The position numbers and the translations under genes are program-made. From Streptomyces toxytricini (GTDB taxonomy: Bacteria > Actinomycetota > Actinomycetes > Streptomycetales > Streptomycetaceae), in contig NZ_BMTY01000027.1 in NCBI RefSeq assembly GCF_014649915.1, positions 1 through 64,000 of the forward strand: a DNA stretch of 64,000 nt, given 5' to 3'. The notes under the pieces were generated by a model. That model ran no database searches and was not told the origin of the DNA. It saw only the letters and a list, made by a program, of their open reading frames with translations. Shown here in pieces: positions 8,616 through 17,900 of this stretch (positions within the stretch are counted from its first letter, which is position 1; each line of letters starts with the position of its first letter).

Positions 8616-9350
8616 CGCCGGCGCGGTGCGGCGGAGCACGCCGATCTTGTCGATGCGGTGCTCCGGATTGCCGAGGGGGTCGCGCCAGAAGTTGCCCGCG
8701 GCGTCGTCCTCGGGCGTCGCGCACGTCGAGATGGTGATCATCGCCTGCGTCGGGGCCCTGCCGGGCGCGCCCGGGACGGCCGCGCGCTGCTCGGCGAGCG
8801 AGCGCTCGGAGCGGAACGACGTGCTGCGCGTCGCAGTGATCTCGTACGTGTACGTGACGCCGTCCAGCGTCACGTGCACCTCGGCGCCCGGCTTCACGGC
8901 CGGCAGGTCGCGCAGCGGCCCCCCGGCGGACAGCCGGTGCGCGGTCACCAGGAAGTTCCCCACCTGACCGGGCCCGACCCCGCCGCCCTCGCCGTACGGG
9001 CTGGCGGCCACGCCGCGGTCCTGGATGCGGGTGCCCGGGGCGTCGTCGGTGGTCCCCTCGTACGGGACCACCCGCAGCCCGGATATCCCGACGGACGGGA
9101 CGGACAGGGCGGAGGCCCGCTTCGGCACGGCGGCCGACACGGACGGCGACGGCGAAGGCGTCCGCGAAGGCGACGGTGCGACCGCGCCGGAGGCGGCGGG
9201 GGCGGAAGCCGCCGAGGCCGTGGCGGCCCCGGCCCCGGCGGGGGCCACGGCCGGACGGGCGGCCGCATCCGGGCTGCAGGCGGCGAGCACCGCGGTGACG
9301 GCACCCGCCAGCAGGGCGGCTGTCGCACGTGGCACGAAGATCAAGGTCAT
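8598..9350 (-). CDS. Class F-type sortase, lipoprotein-like N-terminus
   Basis: 250 residues. The N-terminus is hydrophobic and ends in LAAC (C25), a lipobox-like site, so the protein may be lipid-anchored; a Ser/Pro/Ala linker (30-75) follows. The sortase fold has the catalytic triad in order: His in VTAHRL (H138), Cys in ITISTC (C210) and Arg in FWRDP or HRIDK (R223/R232). Sortases cut a sorting signal in exported proteins and join it to an amine, usually the cell wall; class F/E-like enzymes with this short form are common in actinobacteria and mostly have unknown substrates. No LPXTG-type substrate or pilin gene is next to it. It is transcribed alone, towards the acyl-CoA dehydrogenase gene. 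Confidence 0.9.
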   Translation of the reverse strand: MTLIFVPRATAALLAGAVTAVLAACSPDAAARPAVAPAGAGAATASAASAPAASGAVAPSPSRTPSPSPSVSAAVPKRASALSVPSVGISGLRVVPYEGTTDDAPGTRIQDRGVAASPYGEGGGVGPGQVGNFLVTAHRLSAGGPLRDLPAVKPGAEVHVTLDGVTYTYEITATRSTSFRSERSLAEQRAAVPGAPGRAPTQAMITISTCATPEDDAAGNFWRDPLGNPEHRIDKIGVLRRTAPADAPAE

Positions 9351-9504
9351 GGGCTCGTCCGAGGGGGATCCGCCGGGCCGTACGGGGTGGGGGTGGCCCG
9401 GTTCGCCCGCAAGGGTGACATAGGGAGCACCCGGAACATAAGCCCCGCCGCCTGTGACCTGGCCCGCCGCCCACGGCCGCCGAGGCCGGCGGGCTGCGGG
9501 GGAA

Positions 9505-11937
9505 TCATCGGGTGAGGTGGTCCGCCAGGTGTTCCAGGCGGTTGCTGTCCAGGGCCTCGCGGTGGGAGAGGCTGTTGCGGGAGCGCCACAGGGTTCGCAG
9601 GCGATCCGCCTCGGGCTGGCTCAGGCGGGTGTCCCCCTGGAGGTAGGCGCGCCACATGTCTCCCAGCTCCATCCCGGCCAGAGCGGCCGCCGACCCCGGG
9701 GCGCCGGTCGTGCCGGGGCGCGGGCCGGGCACGCCGTCGCGGCGGGGGCCGTACCGGGCGGCCAGATCGGGCAGCGGCAGCCGCGAGCGGCTGCGGATGA
9801 CCTCCGTGAAGGCCTCCCGGGCCTCGTCGAGCAGCGGCAGCAGCGCGGTGTTCTGCGCGAGCCAGATCCGGGTGCGCACGCCGCGCTCCCATTCCCAGTC
9901 CCACTCCGGCGTTCCCGCCTCCCCCGTACGCGGGTCCCGGCCGGCTGCCGTGCCCGGCCAGTGCCGCAGGCGGCCGTCCCAGCGGTCGGCCAGGCCGCCG
10001 TCCCAGTCCTCGCGCAGGGCGCCGACCGGTGCCGGGAGCGCCGCGCCCGGCGCGGGCCGGCGCGCCGCGGGCACCGTCCGGGCGGCGTCGTCCGCGTCCG
10101 CGGCGCCGGGGAGGAGGCCGTCGTCGCACAGGAGGCGGTACAGCTGCGGCGGCAGCGTGTCAGGGCGGCCGTCCCACTCGGCGGCCAGCCGCTCCGCGAG
10201 GTCCAGGAACGGGCCGCACACCTCCACGACCGTGGCCTGCGCCACCGCCTCCAGCAACTGGTGCCGGGCGGCCCGCCCCGCGGCGGGCGGCCGGGCCATC
10301 GCGACGACGGTCGCCGTGTCCAGCCGCCCGTGGACGCCCCACCACCAGTGGACGGCGACGTCCTCGCGGGCGACCTGCTCCGGCAGCTCCGCCGCGAGCC
10401 CGGAGGGCCCGGCCAGGACGAGCAGGCGCGGCCGGCGCTCGGGCGGCAGGCCCGCCGCCTTCACCGCGGCCGCCAGCCGCCGCAGCAGCTCCGGCGCTGC
10501 CGCCGGCGCGGGCTCGTACCAGCCCCGGACGACGATCACCCGCGAGGCGGCGGCGGAGCCGTCCGTCAGCCGGTGCAGCAGCCCGTCCACACCCGCCGCC
10601 GGGCCGCTGCCGGCCGCGGGCACGGCGGCGTCCAGCTCCTTCAGGATCCGGTCGGCCAGGTCGTGTGCCGTCGGCAGCCCCCGCTCCGAGACCGTCCCGG
10701 CCGCGGAGGGAGCGGCCCCCACGTCCGCCGCCGAACCCGCGGATACCCCCGGCTCCCGCCGGACCCGCCCCGCGTGGCCGCGCGCGTCCGACACCTCGCC
10801 ACCTGCCGCCGATGCGGAGGAGGCGGGGCCCGGCCCCTGCCGGGGCCCGTCCGCCCGACCGGAGGCGAGCGTGACCTCCCGGCCCGCCGCCGGCGCGGAG
10901 GCGGCGCCCGGTCCCCCTCCGGTCCGGTCCGCCGGGCCGGATGCCGCCGATTCCCTCCCGCCCGGGGGCGACGCGGTGGCCGCTGCGCCCGGCTCCTTGC
11001 GGGGGCGGTCCGCCTGGCCGGGCGGGGACGGGACATCCCGGCCCGCCGCCGGCGCGGAGGCGGCGGCGCCCAGCGGCCTCCCGGTCCGGCCCGCGGGGCC
11101 GGGTGCGGCGGCCCCGGGCCCCTTACCGACCCGATCCGCCCGTCGGTCGTGCGCGAGCGGGTTAATCCGGCCCGTCGTCGCCGTGGAGGCGGCGGAGTCC
11201 GGCTCCATTCCGGTCCGGTCTGCCGGACTGTGTGCGGCCGCCGTCGCCTTCCTGCCCGGGGGCGACGCGGCCGCGATGGTGCCCGGCTGCTGTGGGGTCC
11301 CGTTCGCCGGGCCGTGCGGGTGCGGAACGTCTTGGCCCGTCGCCGGCGTGGGGGCGGCAGCGTCCGGCCTTTGTGCGGTTTGGTCCTGCGGGCCGGGCGT
11401 GGCCGTCGCTTTTCCGCCCGGGGGCGACGCGGCCGCGATGGTGCCCGGCTCTTTCGGAGTCCCGTTCGCCGGGCCGTGCGGGTGCGGGGCCTCCCGGCCC
11501 CACGCCGGCGCGGATGCGGCTGCGCCCGGTCCGTTCGCGGCCCGGTCCGCCCGACCGAGTGCGGTCGCGGCCCCCCGTGACGCGGCAGCGGGCGGCACCG
11601 GCTCGCCGGCCCGGGGGCGGACGCCGAAGGCGGACAGGCCGTCGTCGTAGTCCAGGACGGGTGCCGTGTCCGTCCACGGGCCGGCCGGCGGCATGGGCAG
11701 CTCCGCCGCGGGCGGGTCGGCCGCGTCCTGCGGGCGCGGAGCGGGCAGGAGGACGAAGTCGCCGAGCTCGTGCAGGAGCTCGTCCAGCACCGCTCCCGCA
11801 TCGGCGCCGCCCGCCGGCGTCCGCGGCAGCAGGCACAGGCAGCTGCGGCCCGCCCGCAGGTCCCCCAGCACCCGGCCCGTCCACAGCCGCACCCCCGGCA
11901 GGGAGGCGGCGGCGATCGCGGAGGAGCCACGGCTCAC
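9505..11937 (-). CDS. 810-aa protein with C-terminal HEPN-like RNxxxH motif and long disordered insert
   Basis: Starts with GTG at 11937 inside the end of the upstream ATPase gene (GTGA, 4-nt overlap), so it is translationally coupled. Residues 1-75 form a compact start with an LRAGRSCLCLLPRTP stretch that resembles a degenerate P-loop strand-turn. Residues ~100-395 are a low-complexity Pro/Ala/Gly/Asp insert built from repeats such as GTIAAASPPG and PHPHGPANGTP. From ~400 a structured part resumes with a Rossmann-like core (RVIVVRGWYEP, RLLVLAGPSG, HWWWGVHGRLDTAT) and ends in a helical region whose last 28 residues contain SRNSLSHRE: R787-N788-xxx-H792, the RNxxxH signature of HEPN ribonucleases, in a context like Swt1/HEPN ends. 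I infer an RNase effector controlled by the upstream ATPase; no homologue search was possible. Confidence 0.8.
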   Translation of the reverse strand: MSRGSSAIAAASLPGVRLWTGRVLGDLRAGRSCLCLLPRTPAGGADAGAVLDELLHELGDFVLLPAPRPQDAADPPAAELPMPPAGPWTDTAPVLDYDDGLSAFGVRPRAGEPVPPAAASRGAATALGRADRAANGPGAAASAPAWGREAPHPHGPANGTPKEPGTIAAASPPGGKATATPGPQDQTAQRPDAAAPTPATGQDVPHPHGPANGTPQQPGTIAAASPPGRKATAAAHSPADRTGMEPDSAASTATTGRINPLAHDRRADRVGKGPGAAAPGPAGRTGRPLGAAASAPAAGRDVPSPPGQADRPRKEPGAAATASPPGGRESAASGPADRTGGGPGAASAPAAGREVTLASGRADGPRQGPGPASSASAAGGEVSDARGHAGRVRREPGVSAGSAADVGAAPSAAGTVSERGLPTAHDLADRILKELDAAVPAAGSGPAAGVDGLLHRLTDGSAAASRVIVVRGWYEPAPAAAPELLRRLAAAVKAAGLPPERRPRLLVLAGPSGLAAELPEQVAREDVAVHWWWGVHGRLDTATVVAMARPPAAGRAARHQLLEAVAQATVVEVCGPFLDLAERLAAEWDGRPDTLPPQLYRLLCDDGLLPGAADADDAARTVPAARRPAPGAALPAPVGALREDWDGGLADRWDGRLRHWPGTAAGRDPRTGEAGTPEWDWEWERGVRTRIWLAQNTALLPLLDEAREAFTEVIRSRSRLPLPDLAARYGPRRDGVPGPRPGTTGAPGSAAALAGMELGDMWRAYLQGDTRLSQPEADRLRTLWRSRNSLSHREALDSNRLEHLADHLTR
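11254..11450. repeat. Direct repeats inside the disordered insert of the 810-aa protein
   Basis: A 35-bp stretch at 11254-11288 recurs exactly at 11416-11450, 162 bp (54 codons) apart and in frame; a second shared block (starting near 11297 and 11459) follows each copy. More diverged copies continue on both sides. The unit encodes the GTIAAASPPG and PHGPANGTP segments. This is in-frame repeat expansion, not a separate element. Confidence 0.8.
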
Positions 11938-14900
11938 GACGCGTCCGCCACGGCCTGCAGGGCGCGGAAGGTGATCCGGTCCAGCGAGCAGCCGTCCGGC
12001 CCGTCGTCCACGACGCCGGTGTCCGACAGCCGGCGCACCAGTGCGTCCACCTGCCCGAGCGTCAGGCCCGTCACCGAGGCGATGTCGGCGTACGTGCAGC
12101 CTTCGCCCGGCTCCACGTACGCCGCCCACTCGGCCAGCACCGCCACCACCCCGTCGTCCAAACCGACGCGCGCCAGGTGGCTGCGCGCGAAGCCCGCCTG
12201 CCCGGTGAAGCCGCGGGCGTCCTCCAGCGCCGCCTCCAGCGTCGAGCCCTCCCGGGCGATGCGGTGCACCGTCCGCTCCAGCAGGTTCGGCCAGCCGCCG
12301 GTGAGCTCGATGACGCGGCGCCGCTTGTCCGGGGTGTCGAAGGGGCATTCGGGCCAGGCCCGCAGGCTGTCCGCGTTCCACCGCTCCGGGTGGACCACCG
12401 CGGCGACGAACTTGTTCTGCCGGACGGGCACGTCCGGGTCCACCAGCAGCACCGCCGCCCGGTGCGGCAGCCCCTTCCCCGGGGTGGTGTGCGCGTGCAG
12501 CGCCTCCGCGCACGCGGCCGCCTCCGCGGCCGGCCGGCCACGCAGGTCGACGAGGAACACGCTCGGGCTGCCGGCCCCGCCGTCCTGCGCGATGGCATCG
12601 GCCAGCGTGTCCGGGCCGGCCTTGCGGACGGCCAGCTCGCGCGCGTTCGCGTACGACTTCACGGCCGCCTCGACCAGCGCCGGGCCGTGCGCCTCCGTCA
12701 GGCAGACCGCCGCCACGCCCGGCGCCGTGACCAGGCTCAGCTGGTGCTCCGTCAGCGGGCTGTAGCGGGCGATGCCCGCCCGGTCGTGGCCGACGAACCG
12801 CCGCGAGAACCGCGGGTTGTAGTCGTACGGAAGGTCGAACTCGGTCTGCCGCAGCTCCAGTTCCAGGTCCTCGCGGGTGCCGAGCATGTTCACCACGTTC
12901 GGGCTGCGGACCGCGTACAGCCGGGGGTCGGCCAGCTGGATCAGCAGGCCGAGGCCCACCATCTCGTCCAGGTAGATCCGCACGTCGCTCGCCGTCAGCG
13001 AGCCGAACCCCACCTTCCAGTGCCTCTTCGCCGCGCTCAGCAGCTCGTCGGCGTCGTACCCGCCCTGGAAGCCGTCCTCCTGGCTGCGCAGGGCGATGAC
13101 CAGCGCCAGGACCCGGTAGCGGTCCTCCAGGTTGATGGTGATCCGCAGGCGCTCGGCGATGTGCCGGTGCACCTGCGCCGACCCGGTCACGGCGCGCACG
13201 TCCTCGTCGGTGACGGTGATCGGCCACTGCGCCGACGCGAGGGACTTGCCGCGCAGGGCGGCGACCAGGCGCTCGCAGAAGATCTGCACCAGGCACGCCT
13301 GGTAGTTCGTCGCCGCGAGGACCCGCCACACCAGCTCGGGCCGCTCGAACCGGTACCCGAACGCGGCCATCGGCTCCACCACCAGCCGCTGCGCCTCGGT
13401 CGGCTTCAGCGTGCTGATCAGCACGTCCGGGCCGCCGTGCGTGAGCGGCACGTTCGACAGGTGCCGGAACCGCTGCACCTGGTGCAGACCCGCGAACACG
13501 ATCTTGAACCGCCGGTCGGTGCGGTCCATCAGCCCCTTCAGCCGCAGCACGTTCGCGAACGTCGCCTCCCCGCCCCGCCCGCGGACCGCCTTCGAGTCGG
13601 CGGTCAGGAACGCGTCGGCCTCGTCCGCGAGGACCAGCACCCGGCGGTCCGCGTTCTCCTCCAGCCACCGCTCCACCCGGGCCAGCACCGCGTCCGGCGC
13701 CAGGTGGGCGGCCCTGTCGGCGCGCAGCACGCCGACCCGCTTGAGCTCCTCCTCCAGGACCGGCCAGATCCGCTCGGCCGGCTCCGCCTCCCCGACACCG
13801 CGCGCCTTGAGGTCGACGTAGATCGCCTTGCGGTCCGGAGTCCCCGGGAACGACGCCTGCACCTTCCGCAGCAGCGCCGACTTCCCCAACTGCCGTCCCC
13901 CGTAAAGGAAGAGCGCCCCGAACCGGTCGGTGACCGTCGCGATCTCCTCCTGCCGGCCGTAGAACACCTCCGGCGGGACGAGCCCGGCCACGAACGGCGT
14001 GTACGGGTTGTACGCGGTCCACGGCAGCGTCACCCGCTGCGCCGCCCGGAACGAGCGCGGCGAGCGGGCCGCGATCCAGCCGAAGACGGCCGGGTCGATG
14101 ACCAGCGCCTGCTGCGAGGCGGCCGTCCGGGCCCGCGCCGCCATCTCGCGGCGCCCCGCGAGCCCCAGCGGGTACAGGTAGATGATCAGGCAGGCGCCGG
14201 AGTCGGAGCTGTCGAGCAGTTCGAGCGGGCTGCGGCCGCGCTGCTCGTCGGAGACGACCAGGATCGTGTACGAGGACGCCGCCGACCCGAGCGCGGCCAC
14301 GTAGCCCGGCACGGTCTCGCTGGCGTGCGCCCGCGCGGTCAGCCGGAGCACCCCGCGCACCTCGTGCTGGTGGTCGCGGACCGGCGTCGCCTGGCACTCC
14401 AGGCCGATGACCCGCAGCACGGACGGCACGTGCCGCTGCCACTCCGAGCCGCGGGTGGCGGGCCGGCACAGCGCGTCCCAGGACTCCAGGCCGCTGCGCG
14501 CGCCCTCGGTCAGCGGCTGCCCGGCCAGGTAGAACTCCGCCCACGGGCGGGCCGAGTAGCCCTGCGAGCCGGACGCCTTGCGGACCCCGGCCAGTTCGAT
14601 GCCGGCGGTGAACCGCTCCAGCTCGGCGCCCGAGTCGGTGGCGCTCCAGTCGGGGAGCGGCTTGCCCTCGCGCAGCAGCGAGAGGCACTCCTCCGCGGTC
14701 ACCGTGTCCCGGTTGTCGAGCAGCGAGGTGACCCGTTGCATGTCCTCCGCGGACGGGTCGAGCAGCGCCAGCGCTTCGCGGAGCCGCCGCACGTACTCGT
14801 CGACCTGCGTGCGGATCTCGGACTCCAGGGTCCGGATGCCGGCCGCGGCCTGCCCGAACGCCCCCTCGGGGGACGGGGCCCCCAGCCGCTCCAGGCGTCC

Positions 14901-17900
14901 GACGAGCTCCCGCTCGACCTGCAGGTTGAGCTGCTGCGTGCGCAGCTCCGCGAGCAGGGTCCCGGCCGCGCCGTGCGCCTTGCGGTGGGCGGCGCTCCAG
15001 CGCGACCACTCGGTGTCGCGCCGCTGCCGCCAGTCGCCGGGCACGGCGTCGAGCCCGGCGGGGATCGCCGGTACGAGGTCCCGTTCGAGGGCGGCGACGA
15101 GCGCGTCCGCAAGGTGCAGGTCGCCGCGCTCGCAGTACCGGGCGAGGACGGTACGGGCGTCCGCCGGCTCCAGCAGGGCGAGGACGGCCTCCCGGAACCC
15201 GGCTTCCGCGGGCAGCGGGGTGCCGTCGGCGGCGCGGGGCAGGTCGGGCGCGGCCAGCAGCGCCTGTGCGCCGGGCGGGCCGGACGCCCGGTCGCCGTCG
15301 GGGTCGCGTACGGGCACGGCGCCCGCGGGGGAGCGGTCGTCGCCGAGCAGCCAGCTGCGCAGGCGCAGTACGGCGGCGCCCTCGACGCCGGGCGGGGCGT
15401 CCGCCTCCCGTACCTGGTCCAGGGCGTGGCGCAGGGCGGTGACGGAGTCCGACCGCTCGTCCACCGCCGGGGCGGCGAGCGCCCTGGCACGGGAGAGCAG
15501 GTCGGAGACCTGCTCGATGGTGCGCAGCAGGGCCCGCTTCGCGGCGGCCTCGATCGGCTCCTTGGCCTGCTTGGGGGTGCGGATCGCGGCGTCCGCCTCC
15601 TCGATCATCCGCTCCGCGGAGCCGCGCTTGCGGAACAGCTCCCAGATCGCGTCGAGTTCGGCCGGATCGGAGGTGCCCTCCGCCCAGATGCTGATCGCGG
15701 CGAGGGCCCGGCCCAGCGGCTGCTCGGAGCCGATCAGCCGGGACCGCACCTGGGTGGCCCGCGGGTAGCCGATGCGCTGGCGGGGCAGCGCATCGAGGAG
15801 TTCGGCCGCCTCGGCGGCGAGCCGGGCCCGGCTGAGCGCGGGCTCGGAGTCGCCGGCCAGGCGGGTCGCGCCGAGGTCGAGGCGCTGGTAGCGGCGGACG
15901 GCGTCGACGGTCCGTTCCAGCAGCTTGCCCCAGTTTCCGGGCAGGGCGGAGGTGAGCTCCGTCTGGATGAGCAGGTCGTTGGGCCAGCCGGCGAGGAGCC
16001 CGGCCCGCAGCGAGGCGGCCGCCGCCAGGACGAGGGCGGGCCGGTCGGCGTCGAGGGCCTCCAGGTCCGGGTCGAAGCCGGTCATCACGGCGACGGCCTC
16101 CTCCTCGTCGCCGCAGGCGAACGCGGCCGCGGCGAAGGCGAGGCAGTCGCCGCGGTGCGCGGGCTCCGCGGAGCCGACGGTCAGCCAGTAGGCCTCCGCG
16201 AAGCGGCCCTCGCGGACGAGCCGCGCGACGGGCGAGTCACCGCCGTCGGACGCCTCCCAGGAACCGGGGCGCGGCGCGGCCTCGGCGGCCGCGGGGGCGG
16301 AGTCGTCGACTCCGCCCGACGGCCGGCCGCTCCCGTCCGCGACGGCGTCGGGTGCGGCGGCGGGCCGCGGCACGCCGCCCCCCTTCGGCGACCCGCCACC
16401 GGTGGCGGCGTCCCGCGCCACCCGCGCCCGGGGCACGCTGCTGCTGGTGCCGCTGCCGGTGTCGGACAGGGCGGGGGAGGCGGCGGGTTCAGCGCCGGCA
16501 CCGGTGTCCGGCCCGGCGGCCGCGCCGCCGCCGGTACCGCGGGACCCGGCCGCGGCACGGTCCGAGGGCGCGGACCCGGCGGAGCCTGCACGACCTGCAC
16601 CTTGCGCGGGCACCCGCGCGCCGGCGGGCTCGGCGTCCGCACGGCCGGACAGGTCCGGGGCGTGGTCTGCGGATGCGGATCCGGTGGCGGTGGGCCCGGC
16701 ACCGGTGGGGTGCGAGCCGGTCGGGAAGGAGCCCGCGGCTGCGGAACCGGTGGCGGCTTCCGTGCCGGCGCCGTGCGCGGGAACCCGCACGGCGGCGGGC
16801 CCGGCTCCCGGGCGCGGGGACCCGCCCGAGGCGTGCTCTGCCGGCGTGGAGTGGGCGGCGGCTTCGGCGCCGGCGGGCTGCGCGTGCGTCGCGTCTGCCG
16901 GGGCGGCGGCATCCGCGGCGGTGGGCTGGCCCGCCGTGCTGTCGGAGCCCACCGGGATGCGGTCCGGCGGTGCCGACCGGGCCCCGGATTCGGTAGCGGC
17001 GCCCTGCACGCGTGGCGGGGTGGCGGCGTCCGCGGTGGTGGGCAGTCCTCCCGCGGTCTGGTATTCCGGCGGGGCCGGGTCCGCGGGCGCCGACCCGGGC
17101 ACCGCTTCGGCGGGGTTCGCCTCCCGGACGGAGGCGGGTTCCGTGTCCCTGCCGGCGGTGCCGGGGGCGCCGGACGGGGAGTGGTTCACGGGTACGGGCG
17201 CGGCGGGACAGCCGTTGCCGGCGCCCTGCGCGAGCGTCGTGCCCGTCGGGGCTTCGGCCGGCCCTGCGCCCGCACTGTCCGCGCGACGGGAGCCGGTCGG
17301 GACGTCGTCGGCGGGTCCGGCGGCGACCTCGTCGCCGCCGCCGGTCGCGCGCGCCGGGGCGGTGGGCTCGGCGTCCATGCCGCCCACGGGCCGGGAGCCG
17401 GCCCCCGTGGGGTCCGAGGACGCGGATTCGGCGGTGGCTCCGCTGACGGCGACTGGCGTGCGCACCGGGTCAGTCGGGGCGCCGGTGGGCGTGCCCTGGC
17501 TGTCCTGGTGCGGAGAGCCGGTCCGGATGTGGTTCACGAGTGCGGCGGTGGCGTCGTCGTCGCCGTCGTTCGTGTGCGTGGGGGCGGCGTGCTCGGCGCC
17601 CGTACGGCCGGAGGCGGAGCGGACGTTGTCCGCGGGTGCCGATCCGCTGTCGGCGTGCTGCGCGCGGCTCGGGCCCGCGGGGGCGCCGACGGCGCCCGTG
17701 CGGCGCGAGGGGATTGCGGTGTGGTCCGCGCGTCCGGCAGCGGATTCCTTCTCGTCGTCGTTCGCGTGCGCGGGGGTCGCGGGCTCGGCGCCCGTGCAGC
17801 CCGTACGGTCGGCACCTGTCCGGGCCTCGTCCGCGGGCGTGCGTGCCGGGCCTTCACGGTCGGCGTGCTGCGTGGGGTCCGCCTGGGCGGTGGCGGTTCC

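Noticed and set aside
721..9350. Idea of a specialised-metabolite cluster around the P450
   Set aside because: The neighbours are unrelated single genes with their own control regions; no synthase, terpene cyclase or peptide synthetase is present.
9505..11600. Possible CRISPR-like or minisatellite array in the repeats near 11.0-11.6 kb
   Set aside because: The repeats are in frame, of uneven similarity, and encode a protein insert; there are no uniform spacers.
9505..15009. A continuous open frame of 1834 codons on the minus strand covering the 810-aa gene and much of the ATPase gene
   Set aside because: Beyond 11937 the frame turns into Arg/Gly/Ala-rich shadow sequence of the ATPase frame; the GTGA overlap gives a clear start.
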